Assembly: GCA_023459875.1 (NCBI GenBank)
Contig: JAEWRY010000017.1
Location: 1-37,251, forward strand
DNA from: Bacillota bacterium
GTDB lineage: Bacteria; Bacillota; Clostridia; Oscillospirales; Oscillospiraceae
Length of the DNA stretch: 37,251 nt
Direction of reading: 5' to 3'
The translations under genes were made by a program, and so were the position numbers. Positions 8,397 through 15,580 of the stretch are shown in pieces. The number at the start of each line of letters is the position of its first letter. Position 1 is the first letter of the stretch. The notes under the pieces are model-generated. The model was not told the origin of the DNA and did no database searches. It worked only from the letters and a program-made list of their open reading frames with translations.

Positions 8397-9143
8397 ATGA
8401 GCGTGAAGAAACTCGGTTCCACCGCTTTCATGATTATTCTGCTGATTCTTCTTTCCCTTGCCGTCTACTCAGTTCAGCTCTTCCAGTTCCACGACCCCAG
8501 GGATACGGCTTTCTATTTTCTGCAGGATATGGCTTTTCTGCCGCTGCAGGTCGCCATCGTGTCCGTCGTGCTGGGTAAGGTGATCGGCAACCGGGAGAAG
8601 AAGGAGCGGCTGGAAAAAATCAATATGATCATCGGCGCTTTTTTCAGCGAGACGGGAACCGATCTCATGAGATTCCTCATTCGGCTGGATCAGAACGCCG
8701 CCGAGTGTTCCCGGATTTTGCAGATCAGGGAAAGCTGGACGAAGAAAGAGTTTGACCGGGCTTCGGCTTCCGTCGGGAACTACAGCGCGAAGATTTCCTG
8801 TTCGGCGGAGGACCTGCTCGGCATGAAGGTCATGCTGACCGAAAAACGGTACTTCGTTCTCCGGCTGCTGGAAAATCCCAATCTGCTGGAGCACGAGCGG
8901 GTCACCGACATGCTCTGGGCGATCCTCCACCTCACCGACGAGCTGAGTTCCAGGGAGGATATCTTATCCCTGCCCGCCACCGACGTCAGGCACCTGGAAG
9001 CCGACGTGAAAAGGGCTTACCAGGCGTCCGTGCTGTTGTGGACGAACTATATGTATCACCTGAAGACCAATTATCCCTACCTCTTCTCCCTGGAGCTCCG
9101 CAAAAACCCCTTCAGCGGGGAAAATGAGGTCATTGTCAGATAG
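8397..9143 (+). CDS. Membrane-anchored protein of unknown function
   Basis: This 248-residue protein starts at an ATG preceded by AAAGGAG at short spacing. Two hydrophobic stretches are seen: residues about 10-30 (AFMIILLILLSLAVYSVQLF) and about 45-62 (LPLQVAIVSVVLGKVIG). They are followed by a charged, mostly helical domain of about 180 residues rich in Leu, Glu and Arg, with LMRFLIRLDQNAAECSRIL and LWAILHLTDELSS segments. I do not recognise a named family. The topology suggests a cytoplasmic C-terminal domain held at the membrane. The 18-base gap from the asparaginase gene suggests co-transcription but does not by itself show a functional link. Confidence 0.75.
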   Translation: MSVKKLGSTAFMIILLILLSLAVYSVQLFQFHDPRDTAFYFLQDMAFLPLQVAIVSVVLGKVIGNREKKERLEKINMIIGAFFSETGTDLMRFLIRLDQNAAECSRILQIRESWTKKEFDRASASVGNYSAKISCSAEDLLGMKVMLTEKRYFVLRLLENPNLLEHERVTDMLWAILHLTDELSSREDILSLPATDVRHLEADVKRAYQASVLLWTNYMYHLKTNYPYLFSLELRKNPFSGENEVIVR

Positions 9144-9282
9144 AAAAACCGCCCGGGATTCACGGTACGAGGGCAAACCGCCCCATCGCAACCCGTGGTT
9201 GCGAAAGTTCCAGGCTGCCTTTCTGGAACGCAACCGCCATATTTGCTATCCTGTTGCCATCAAATTTAAAGGAGAACAGTAC

Positions 9283-9822
9283 ATGACGTTGGGCGAAAAA
9301 CTGCAAAACCTAAGGCGTGAAAAGGGAATCTCCCAGGACCGGCTTGCGGAGCTGCTGGATGTATCCCGCCAGGCGGTTTCCAAGTGGGAGCGGGACGAGG
9401 CCATGCCGGAGACGGATAAGGTGGTGAGGCTCAGCGAGGTGTTTTCCGTGAGCATCGACTATCTGCTCAAGGACGCCCCGCCCCTCCGTCCCCAGCCGCG
9501 CACTCCTGCCGAACCCGGGGACTTCTTTTCCCAAGTGGTCCGCTTGTTCAAAACGAGAGGCTATATGTTAGGCTATCTGCTCATCGCCTGGGGCGTCTTC
9601 GATCTTGTCACCATCGCCTTTGCGCGCCTGGCCTGGAGTAAAATGCTCGGAGCCGCCGGGAACATGGTGACGTACATGGACCCCGCGGCCATGGAGGCGC
9701 TGGGCGCGCCCATGAACATCCTTTGGGGCGCGCTGGTCCTGGCCGCCGTGAAGATCGCCGGGGGCATTCTGGCGGTCATTTTCGGCAGGCGATACGCAAA
9801 AAAAGAGGAGGGAAAGCGATGA
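9283..9822 (+). CDS. XRE-type HTH regulator with C-terminal membrane segments
   Basis: The start is the ATG at 9283, with AAAGGAG eight bases upstream. The first 65 residues form a classical Cro/CI helix-turn-helix: LGEKLQNLRREKGISQDRLA, then a recognition helix in VSRQAVSKWER, and the typical SIDYLLK end. A proline-rich linker (residues 66-80) leads to two predicted membrane helices, about 100-125 (GYMLGYLLIAWGVFDLV) and about 148-172 (ILWGALVLAAVKIAGGILAV). Such membrane-tethered XRE proteins are common in Clostridia and may sense envelope conditions. The stop overlaps the start of the next gene (ATGA), so both are probably made together. No target operator was identified. Confidence 0.85.
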   Translation: MTLGEKLQNLRREKGISQDRLAELLDVSRQAVSKWERDEAMPETDKVVRLSEVFSVSIDYLLKDAPPLRPQPRTPAEPGDFFSQVVRLFKTRGYMLGYLLIAWGVFDLVTIAFARLAWSKMLGAAGNMVTYMDPAAMEALGAPMNILWGALVLAAVKIAGGILAVIFGRRYAKKEEGKR

Positions 9823-10385
9823 GCCGCATCTTAACAGGATTTCTGTTTATTTTTCTGGATTTCAATCTCACCCTGGGCAATTCCAAAATCGGCCTGATTC
9901 CCGATTTTATCGGCTATCTCATCATGCTTGGCGGCCTCGCCGAAATGGCGGAGGAAAGTCCGCTCTTTGAGAATGTAAGGCCGTTTGCCGTGGGAATGGC
10001 CGTTTACACGGGCATCTTGTACGCCATGGACCTCATCGGGCTTTCCGCGTCGCTGGGCTTCCTGACCTATCTCATCGCGGTCATAGGGACGGTCGTTTCC
10101 CTCTACATTTCCTACAACATCGTGACGGGCGTGCAGGAAACAGAGGTGAAGCGCGGCGCTTTTCTCGCCGGCGACCGCCTGCGCTCCTGCTGGGTCAATC
10201 TGGCGATCCTCAACGCGGTTACTTACGTTTCCATTATTTTTCCGTTCCTCGCCGTCATCTGCATCATCGTAACCTTTATCATTGCGGTCATTTTCCTCCT
10301 TGCGTTCAGGAATTCAAAAAACCTCTATTACGAGATGAAGGCCCGCCCAATGGGAATCATGCGAGAGCCCGAGGATAATATTTGA
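9819..10385 (+). CDS. Integral membrane protein of unknown function
   Basis: The ATG at 9819 overlaps the stop of the XRE gene by four bases and has GAGGAGGGAAAG just upstream; the longer ORF from 9723 is rejected on this basis. The 188-residue protein is strongly hydrophobic with about five membrane segments, including ILTGFLFIFLDF at the N-terminus, FLTYLIAVIGTVVSLYISYN in the middle and a C-terminal stretch of mixed Ile/Val/Phe (FIIAVIFLLAF). The motif DFNLTLGNSKIGLIPDFIGY near residue 15 looks conserved and resembles small clostridial membrane proteins often encoded beside XRE regulators. I cannot assign a function. Coupling suggests it is partner to, or controlled with, the regulator. 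Confidence 0.75.
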   Translation: MSRILTGFLFIFLDFNLTLGNSKIGLIPDFIGYLIMLGGLAEMAEESPLFENVRPFAVGMAVYTGILYAMDLIGLSASLGFLTYLIAVIGTVVSLYISYNIVTGVQETEVKRGAFLAGDRLRSCWVNLAILNAVTYVSIIFPFLAVICIIVTFIIAVIFLLAFRNSKNLYYEMKARPMGIMREPEDNI

Positions 10386-10436
10386 TGGAAGTATAGCTAG
10401 GTTTACAAAAAGTCGTCCCTTTGACGGCCCTGTTCT

Positions 10437-10475
10437 AAGCCGGCTCCGATGCTATGACTGCATCGGAGCTGGCTT
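10437..10475 (+). terminator. Hairpin after the XRE/membrane-protein operon
   Basis: AAGCCGGCTCCGATGC (10437-10452) pairs with GCATCGGAGCTGGCTT (10460-10475), leaving a seven-base loop and one G-T pair. The tail (AATTATG) is poor in T, so termination is likely but not certain. Confidence 0.55.
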
Positions 10476-10542
10476 AATTATGTATGGTGTGTCAACGCAA
10501 CAGGACCGTCACTTTGTGTTCCAAAATAATTTAAGTACATGA

Positions 10543-11016
10543 CTATGAAATACCTAGTACTTTTACATCAAAAGATCCGTCTATTGATTTATATGATATT
10601 ATATCTCCTTCGCTTTTCCCAACTAGAGCTCTGCCAAGTGGCGATTCATCTGATAAAGTAATCGTAGGGTCACCTGGATTAGTGACAACAATATACGGTT
10701 TTTGAAATTGACTATATTGATACCCTGTATGGACTATCTCTTCTCTGTTTAACCTAAAAATGTAATACTCAGCTATTTCTTCACTTTTAATAAATTTAAT
10801 CTTAACTTTTGAACCTACCTTAACCGTTTTTGGATGCGTAAATTCCGCACAGTTATTGGAACCTATCACAACATTTTTTAGCTGCATAGATTCTGGAAAG
10901 TCAACAAGTCCATGACAATTAGGATAATTTGAACATCCCCAGAAGTTTCGCCCTTTGTTTTTTCCACTCTTTGCGGTTCTGATTATCATTTTTGCACCAC
11001 ATAACGGACAATCCAT
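10543..11016 (-). CDS. Topoisomerase-type zinc ribbon joined to a GreA-like C-terminal domain
   Basis: The 157-residue protein begins with a four-cysteine zinc ribbon (Cys3, Cys6, Cys28, Cys34; spacing CxxC...CSNYPNC with a GRNFWGC core) like the C-terminal zinc fingers of DNA topoisomerase I. The last 45 residues (from about 112) match the FKBP-like C-terminal domain of transcript-cleavage factors GreA/GreB, including SDESPLGRALVGKSEGD. The coiled-coil of GreA, which carries the acidic catalytic tip, is absent. Instead a beta-rich middle of about 70 residues links the two ends. The ATG at 11016 has AAAGGAG upstream. The gene is clearly richer in A and T than its neighbours, suggesting transfer. 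A role at RNA polymerase or nucleic acid is inferred only from the domains. Confidence 0.75.
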   Translation of the reverse strand: MDCPLCGAKMIIRTAKSGKNKGRNFWGCSNYPNCHGLVDFPESMQLKNVVIGSNNCAEFTHPKTVKVGSKVKIKFIKSEEIAEYYIFRLNREEIVHTGYQYSQFQKPYIVVTNPGDPTITLSDESPLGRALVGKSEGDIISYKSIDGSFDVKVLGIS

Positions 11017-11113
11017 AATTACTTCTCCTTTACCTGTATGTAAGTGGAAAATCTACTGATACGCTTAACACCCGCATGGGTAGTCATAAATAGAACCGTA
11101 CCATCGTGTTTTT

Positions 11114-11590
11114 TTATGCCATGTTCATCTTTTCCGCGAAGCGCTCGATATGGTCCTCCAGAAGACGGACCTGGCTTTGGCCGGAGCCTAAGATCCGTTT
11201 CATAATGAATCGCTCAAAAAAGTTCATCTTCTCAAAATCGAAGGCGCCGCCGAAGAAGCCTTTCGCCGCCGCTGCCGACAAAAGCTCCTGAGGGAACACG
11301 GACTCGATCTCTTTGAGGGCCATCTCGCCCTCCGCCATCCCGCAGACGAAGAAGCCGAGCCGTTTCTCTTTGAGCTGCCCGGCATTTTGAGCGCAGAAGC
11401 GCGCTGCCGCCTTGCGGAGCTTTCCGGCGTAGACCGAAGCGCCGACGACGACGGTATCGTACCTCGTAAGATCGGGACGGCCCGAGTCCAGGTCGAAGAG
11501 GTCGGCCTCAACGGTCAGCTTGCCCCTGAGCAATCCGGCGCAGTTTTTCGTGAACCCGTATTTGGACGCGTATGCGATGAGCGTGCTCAT
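11114..11590 (-). CDS. Flavodoxin-fold protein, HemG-like family
   Basis: I start at the ATG at 11590 (MSTLIAYASKYGFT), where AAAGGGGG lies about nine bases upstream and a good promoter ends near 11627; the ORF extension to 11710 runs through that promoter. The 158-residue protein has the flavodoxin FMN-phosphate loop in AYASKYGFTKNCA and a second flavin-contact segment VVGASVYAGKLRKAA, followed by FFVCGMAEGE. This arrangement is seen in the flavodoxin subfamily that includes the protoporphyrinogen oxidase HemG; that enzymatic role is not demonstrated and the protein could be a generic electron carrier or oxidoreductase. The C-terminus is basic and helical. Confidence 0.82.
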   Translation of the reverse strand: MSTLIAYASKYGFTKNCAGLLRGKLTVEADLFDLDSGRPDLTRYDTVVVGASVYAGKLRKAAARFCAQNAGQLKEKRLGFFVCGMAEGEMALKEIESVFPQELLSAAAAKGFFGGAFDFEKMNFFERFIMKRILGSGQSQVRLLEDHIERFAEKMNMA

Positions 11591-11626
11591 ATTCCGCAGC
11601 CCCCTTTCTAATGTTTTCTGGTTCAA

Positions 11627-11655
11627 ATTATAAGTTGTGCTTCCAGATTTATCAA
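11627..11655 (-). promoter_or_regulatory. Promoter of the flavodoxin gene
   Basis: On the minus strand TTGATA (11650-11655) and TATAAT (11627-11632) are separated by exactly 17 bases. This places the transcript start near 11620 and supports the ATG at 11590. Confidence 0.7.
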
Positions 11656-12052
11656 GCAAAACCTTCAGGCGTCTTAAAGAACCGATCCTCCGGGTGCTGA
11701 ATAATAACATAAGCCTTAATTATGAGCGTTTCCTATCGCTGCAATATCGCTTGCGCGGGGCTGCAAGCATTCTGCCGCAAGGGATCCAGGTAATGGACCG
11801 AGGCTGCGCGCCACGCGGCCGAAACCATCTGGAAAGAATTGCATTATAAAATAAATTATAGATAAAGTAATAATATTAAGAAATTATGACATAATATCTA
11901 GCTTTTTTTAATATAATGGAATATTATATAAAAACAATAAGAATTTTTTGTAAGTATTGTTGAAGTTTAAGCGAAGCGGTCGAGTATGGAATCACGGCCA
12001 TAAAAAAACATCCTCAGATTTTCAGCATTCATAAAAGTGGAGGCAGGGAAAA
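11656..12052. other. Gene-free AT-rich intergenic region
   Basis: No supportable gene lies here. The part from about 11845 to 11950 is very AT-rich and contains TATAAT at 11912-11917 without a clear -35 box. TGTTGAA at 11958-11964 differs by one base from the Spo0A box TGTCGAA, which may be chance. The leader of the gene at 12053 carries AGGCAGGGAAAA just before its ATG. Confidence 0.5.
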
Positions 12053-12550
12053 ATGAACAGTGAAGAAGAGGCTCGGATAAACCCCGTTGAAGCACTGCAG
12101 TATAGCCATGCGCTTTCCCGGCGTGCCGGTGTGATGCAGGTGAATATGGGAATGGAAATGGACAGCGTTTTCGTGGCAGAAAGGGAAAAAATAATTCGTT
12201 CCGTCAGCCGTCTGCTCATGCGGGCCGGTGTGCCCGCGCATCTCAAGGGGTATCATTATCTCCGGGAAGCCATTGTGATGACAGTCATTGATTTTGATAA
12301 CATAAACGCCGTTACAAAAAGGCTCTATCCCGTGGTAGCCAGAAAATTCAACACATCGAACGTCTGTGTGGAGCGCGCTATCCGCCACGCCATCCAGATC
12401 GCGTGGTTCAGGGAAGAATGCGCGTCCGTCGCGAACTGCGCCGGGGTGATAGCCGGAACGTTCAGTGCCAAGCCGACCAACAGCTGTTTCATTGCCGAAT
12501 TCGCCGAAAAAATACGGCATGAGACGTTTGAGGAAAGTGCGGACGACTGA
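12053..12550 (+). CDS. Stand-alone Spo0A-type DNA-binding domain protein
   Basis: Residues about 45-155 of this 165-residue protein resemble the C-terminal effector domain of Spo0A, the master regulator of sporulation. Shared blocks are GVPAHLKGYHYLREAI, INAVTKRLYPVVARKFNT, the recognition-helix region VERAIRHAIQIAW and KPTNSCFIAEFAEKIR. The N-terminal 45 residues are not a receiver domain and contain no phospho-acceptor aspartate context, so activity cannot be controlled by phosphorylation as in Spo0A. The segment between VERAIRHAIQIAW and KPTNS is about as long as in Spo0A. It could bind Spo0A-like boxes or compete with Spo0A. A germination operon begins about 330 bases downstream on the same strand, beyond a terminator. 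DNA binding is inferred from similarity. Confidence 0.82.
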   Translation: MNSEEEARINPVEALQYSHALSRRAGVMQVNMGMEMDSVFVAEREKIIRSVSRLLMRAGVPAHLKGYHYLREAIVMTVIDFDNINAVTKRLYPVVARKFNTSNVCVERAIRHAIQIAWFREECASVANCAGVIAGTFSAKPTNSCFIAEFAEKIRHETFEESADD

Positions 12551-12610
12551 GCGATTGATCCGGCTTATAAGATAAAAACAGACGGAAATCAGGGCAGGAA
12601 CAAAAGAAAG

Positions 12611-12645
12611 CCGGGGCGGGAGAAAAAATTCCGCCCCGGTTTTTT
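12611..12645 (+). terminator. Rho-independent terminator after the Spo0A-like gene
   Basis: CCGGGGCGG (12611-12619) pairs with CCGCCCCGG (12631-12639) and is followed by six T. It separates the gene from the germination operon. Confidence 0.88.
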
Positions 12646-12759
12646 ATTGAGCCGTCTGAGCGCATCGAAAGACCCGGCGCCGCTCTTTCGGAGTGTTGGC
12701 ATAGATTAGAATATTTAACAATTAATAATAACGACACAGTCTCTCGGCCTTTCCGGCTG

Positions 12760-12806
12760 AAAGCCTGAAAGCGTCCAAAGCCGAGCGGTTTCAGGCTTTG
12801 GACGCT
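12760..12806 (+). promoter_or_regulatory. Two overlapping, mutually exclusive hairpins before the ger operon
   Basis: AAAGCCTGAAA (12760-12770) is perfectly complementary to TTTCAGGCTTT (12789-12799). AGCGTCCAAAGCC (12770-12782) is perfectly complementary to GGCTTTGGACGCT (12794-12806). The 3' arms overlap by six bases, so only one hairpin can form fully. The second ends in ATTTTTG and resembles a weak terminator. The arrangement looks like an attenuator, although a simple terminator with fortuitous complementarity is possible. Confidence 0.5.
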
Positions 12807-12881
12807 ATTTTTGCGCTTTCATAATCGCCGGAATAAGGACAATAATAAAGAATCCCCATATGAGGAGTGAAGTGTGCTTAT

Positions 12882-14462
12882 ATGTTTCATTTTCCGTTCC
12901 TTAAAAACCGGGAGCAAAAAAAGGTTGGGTCAAAGCCGCCCGAGCCTGCCGGCGGAACTCCGGCCGGCAGAGAGTACGCAGCGGAGATATTGCCCGATGT
13001 GAACGGTAATTTGAGCTTCTTGTCAAACTATTTCGGCAACGGAATTGGCCTGCTGGAAAGCAGGTATGAGTTTTCAGAAAGCTCGTTGCCGTTCGGACTT
13101 GCCTATATCGACAGCATTACGGATAAAAAGATCATCAGAGAAGATGTGCTCACGCCCCTGCTCAAATACCAGGGCAAGGTGAAAGAGCATGGCCCGGATG
13201 ATATTCTGATTTTCCTTCAAAACAGATTGATTTCCGTGATGGATACGAAGCTCACAACCGATATGGACGAAATTATCCGGAATCTGGTGTCCGGCTACTC
13301 GGTTCTTTTCCTGGAGGGCGCGGCTTCCGCCATTCTCATTGAAAGCCGCAAGGTGGAAAAGAAAGCGGTGGAAGTGCCGGAGAACGAGACGACGGTTTTA
13401 GGCAGCCAGGAGTCCTTCACCGACGACCTCACCACAAACACCTGCCTGATTCTCAAGCGCCTTCCGGCGCCGAACCTGCGTTTTGAGGAATTCAGGGTGG
13501 GAAGCCTCACAAAAACAGAAGTGGAACTCATCTGGCTGGATGGAATCGCTGACCCAAAAATCATTGAGGAAGCAAGAAAACGCATCCGTAAAATTGAGAT
13601 TGACCACATAGACGGGATCGGCGAATTAGCCCAGCTCATCGAAGATCAGGAATGGTCGGTCTTTCCAAAGTTCAGGCAGACCGAGCGGCCGGATATGACC
13701 GTAAGGAGCATGACCGACGGGCGCTTCGCCATACTCTGCAGCAACAGCCCGTTTGCCTTTGTGGCACCGATCAACCTGTGGGATAACTTTAAAACCATGG
13801 ACGATTATGAGGATAAACACATCACCAGCAGCTATCTGAGAATTGTGCGTTATATCGCCTTTTTCCTGGCTACGCTGGTTTCCGGTATTTATCTGGCCTT
13901 TGTAACCTACAATCAGGTGATCATTCCTCCGAATTTCGCGCTTAATATCGCGGCGGGCAGGGAAGGCGTTCCGCTGCCTTCGGTTCTGGAACTGCTGTTA
14001 CTCTCTTTAATCATGACGATCATCCGGGAAGCCGGGCTGCGCATGACGAGCTCGGTGGCTTACTTTGTCGGAACTCTCGCCGCCATCATCATCGGCCAGG
14101 CGGTCGTGACGGCGGGCTATGTAAGCGCGTCCCTCATTATCGTGGTTGCCGTTTCCACCATCGCGTCCTTTGCCATTTCCACGACCACACTTTTGTACCC
14201 GTCCAGGCTGCTCAATTACTATTTTATTTTAAACGCGGCGCTCTTCGGCATTTTCGGGATTGTAAACGCGCTGGTGATCCTCTATTGGCACCTGGTTTCC
14301 CTGAGTTCTTTCGGCGTCCCTTATCTTTATCCGATTCTTCCGTTTGATAAAGACGGTTTTAAGGATACTTTAATAAGGTTCCCATTCAGCATGCTGAAGA
14401 AACGCGCGAAGAGGCTGGCTCCGCAAAATCGCGTGAAAGTCGGGGAAAGCGGCATCCAGTAG
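12882..14462 (+). CDS. gerAA: Spore germination receptor subunit A (GerA family)
   Basis: The frame opens after a stop at 12861. The candidate starts are GTG at 12867, which overlaps the only GAGGAG site, and ATG at 12882, which lies 14 bases after it; I prefer the latter (526 residues). The soluble N-terminal domain (about residues 1-290) has GerA features: LSFLSNYFGNGIGL, a GYSVLFLEGAASAI block, and FRVGSLTKTEVELIWLDGIA, then PFAFVAPINLWDNFKTMDDY before the membrane part. The C-terminal third has about five membrane helices, including FFLATLVSGIYLAFVTYNQ and IREAGLRMTSSVAYFVGTLA. GerA proteins form the A subunit of nutrient-sensing germinant receptors in the spore inner membrane. The symbol denotes the family type. 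Confidence 0.92.
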   Translation: MFHFPFLKNREQKKVGSKPPEPAGGTPAGREYAAEILPDVNGNLSFLSNYFGNGIGLLESRYEFSESSLPFGLAYIDSITDKKIIREDVLTPLLKYQGKVKEHGPDDILIFLQNRLISVMDTKLTTDMDEIIRNLVSGYSVLFLEGAASAILIESRKVEKKAVEVPENETTVLGSQESFTDDLTTNTCLILKRLPAPNLRFEEFRVGSLTKTEVELIWLDGIADPKIIEEARKRIRKIEIDHIDGIGELAQLIEDQEWSVFPKFRQTERPDMTVRSMTDGRFAILCSNSPFAFVAPINLWDNFKTMDDYEDKHITSSYLRIVRYIAFFLATLVSGIYLAFVTYNQVIIPPNFALNIAAGREGVPLPSVLELLLLSLIMTIIREAGLRMTSSVAYFVGTLAAIIIGQAVVTAGYVSASLIIVVAVSTIASFAISTTTLLYPSRLLNYYFILNAALFGIFGIVNALVILYWHLVSLSSFGVPYLYPILPFDKDGFKDTLIRFPFSMLKKRAKRLAPQNRVKVGESGIQ

Positions 14463-14485
14463 GGGAAAGGCGGTAACCGGGAATT

Positions 14486-15580
14486 ATGAAAGGAACGTTG
14501 ACGCACGGGCAGGTCTCCTGCCTCATCTACGCCGGCGCCTGCGGCAATATCGTATATACGTTTACCTATGTCGTCCATGTCTGCGGCAGAGCCGGCTGGG
14601 TCGCCGTTCTCATCGGCGTGCTTCTTAACATTCCGCTTGCCATGTGGATTTTGTCTCTGGGTAAGCGTTTTCAGGGGAAAACAATCTTCGATCTCATTGA
14701 AACCGGTCTGGGAAAATTCGTTTCCGGGACGGTCGTTTTCCTTTACCTTCTGGTCACAGCCGCCAACGCGGTGTGCATGCTCAATATGACCACCGGCGCG
14801 ATTCGGGTGTTCTTTCTTCATAATACCCCGACGACTGTTATCATGCTTATCTTTGTTTCCATTTGCGCGGTTTGCGCTAACAGCGGAATTTTCACAATAG
14901 GGCGGCTCATACAGCTCCTTACCGTCATGTATACTTCGATTTATTTCCTCGGCTTTTTCCTGTCCTTTGCCGGAATCTTTAAGCTGGAATATGTGTTCCC
15001 GGTTTTTGACACGACAATTCCGGCTTTTGCGGAAGGCGTATGGATTACCGCGGGAACCGTTGCGGAAAGCCTTTTGTTTCTTATGGTTTTGGTCGGCGCC
15101 ATGACTCATGACAAGAGTAATTACCGCTCGGTAAGAAGAGGACTCGCAACCTGGTCTGTCATTTTATCGCTGGCGCTTCTCATCATGGAAGGCGACGTGG
15201 GCCATGAAATGCTCTCCCGCATTGCAGAGGCCGGAGTTGCGGTTGCCGGGGTCATTGAAATCAAAAGCTTTGTCAGGGGGCTTGAAATCTTCATTATTAT
15301 GACCTATCAATATCTTGCGATCTGCAAGGTTATCATTTACCTGTACAGCTCGCAGGAATCCCTCAAAAAACTGTTTGGCGGAAAAGGGGGAAAGTGGATG
15401 CTCATAATCGCCGCGCTTTTCATCCTTGTACCATCAATATGGGTCAATTCACTCAATACCGGGTACTTCTTCTCCCTCTTTCTCGGAAGCTACGTGATCC
15501 CCGCCTTTGTGGCGGTGATTCTGATTCTGGCGTCGTTCGGCGCGGTGAGAATCAAAAAGAGAAAAGGGGCGGCGGCATGA
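14486..15580 (+). CDS. gerAB: Spore germination receptor subunit B (endospore permease family)
   Basis: This 364-residue integral membrane protein has about ten helices and the APC-like organisation of GerAB/endospore germination permeases. It begins with the typical LTHGQVSCLIYAGACGNIVY segment, and the same fold of TGAIRVFF and IPAFAEG motifs follows. GerB subunits are the likely ligand-binding component of the germinant receptor, resembling amino-acid transporters. It starts 23 bases after the A subunit gene, and its stop overlaps the start of the C subunit gene by four bases. No strong ribosome site precedes the ATG, so coupling to the upstream gene is likely. Confidence 0.92.
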   Translation: MKGTLTHGQVSCLIYAGACGNIVYTFTYVVHVCGRAGWVAVLIGVLLNIPLAMWILSLGKRFQGKTIFDLIETGLGKFVSGTVVFLYLLVTAANAVCMLNMTTGAIRVFFLHNTPTTVIMLIFVSICAVCANSGIFTIGRLIQLLTVMYTSIYFLGFFLSFAGIFKLEYVFPVFDTTIPAFAEGVWITAGTVAESLLFLMVLVGAMTHDKSNYRSVRRGLATWSVILSLALLIMEGDVGHEMLSRIAEAGVAVAGVIEIKSFVRGLEIFIIMTYQYLAICKVIIYLYSSQESLKKLFGGKGGKWMLIIAALFILVPSIWVNSLNTGYFFSLFLGSYVIPAFVAVILILASFGAVRIKKRKGAAA

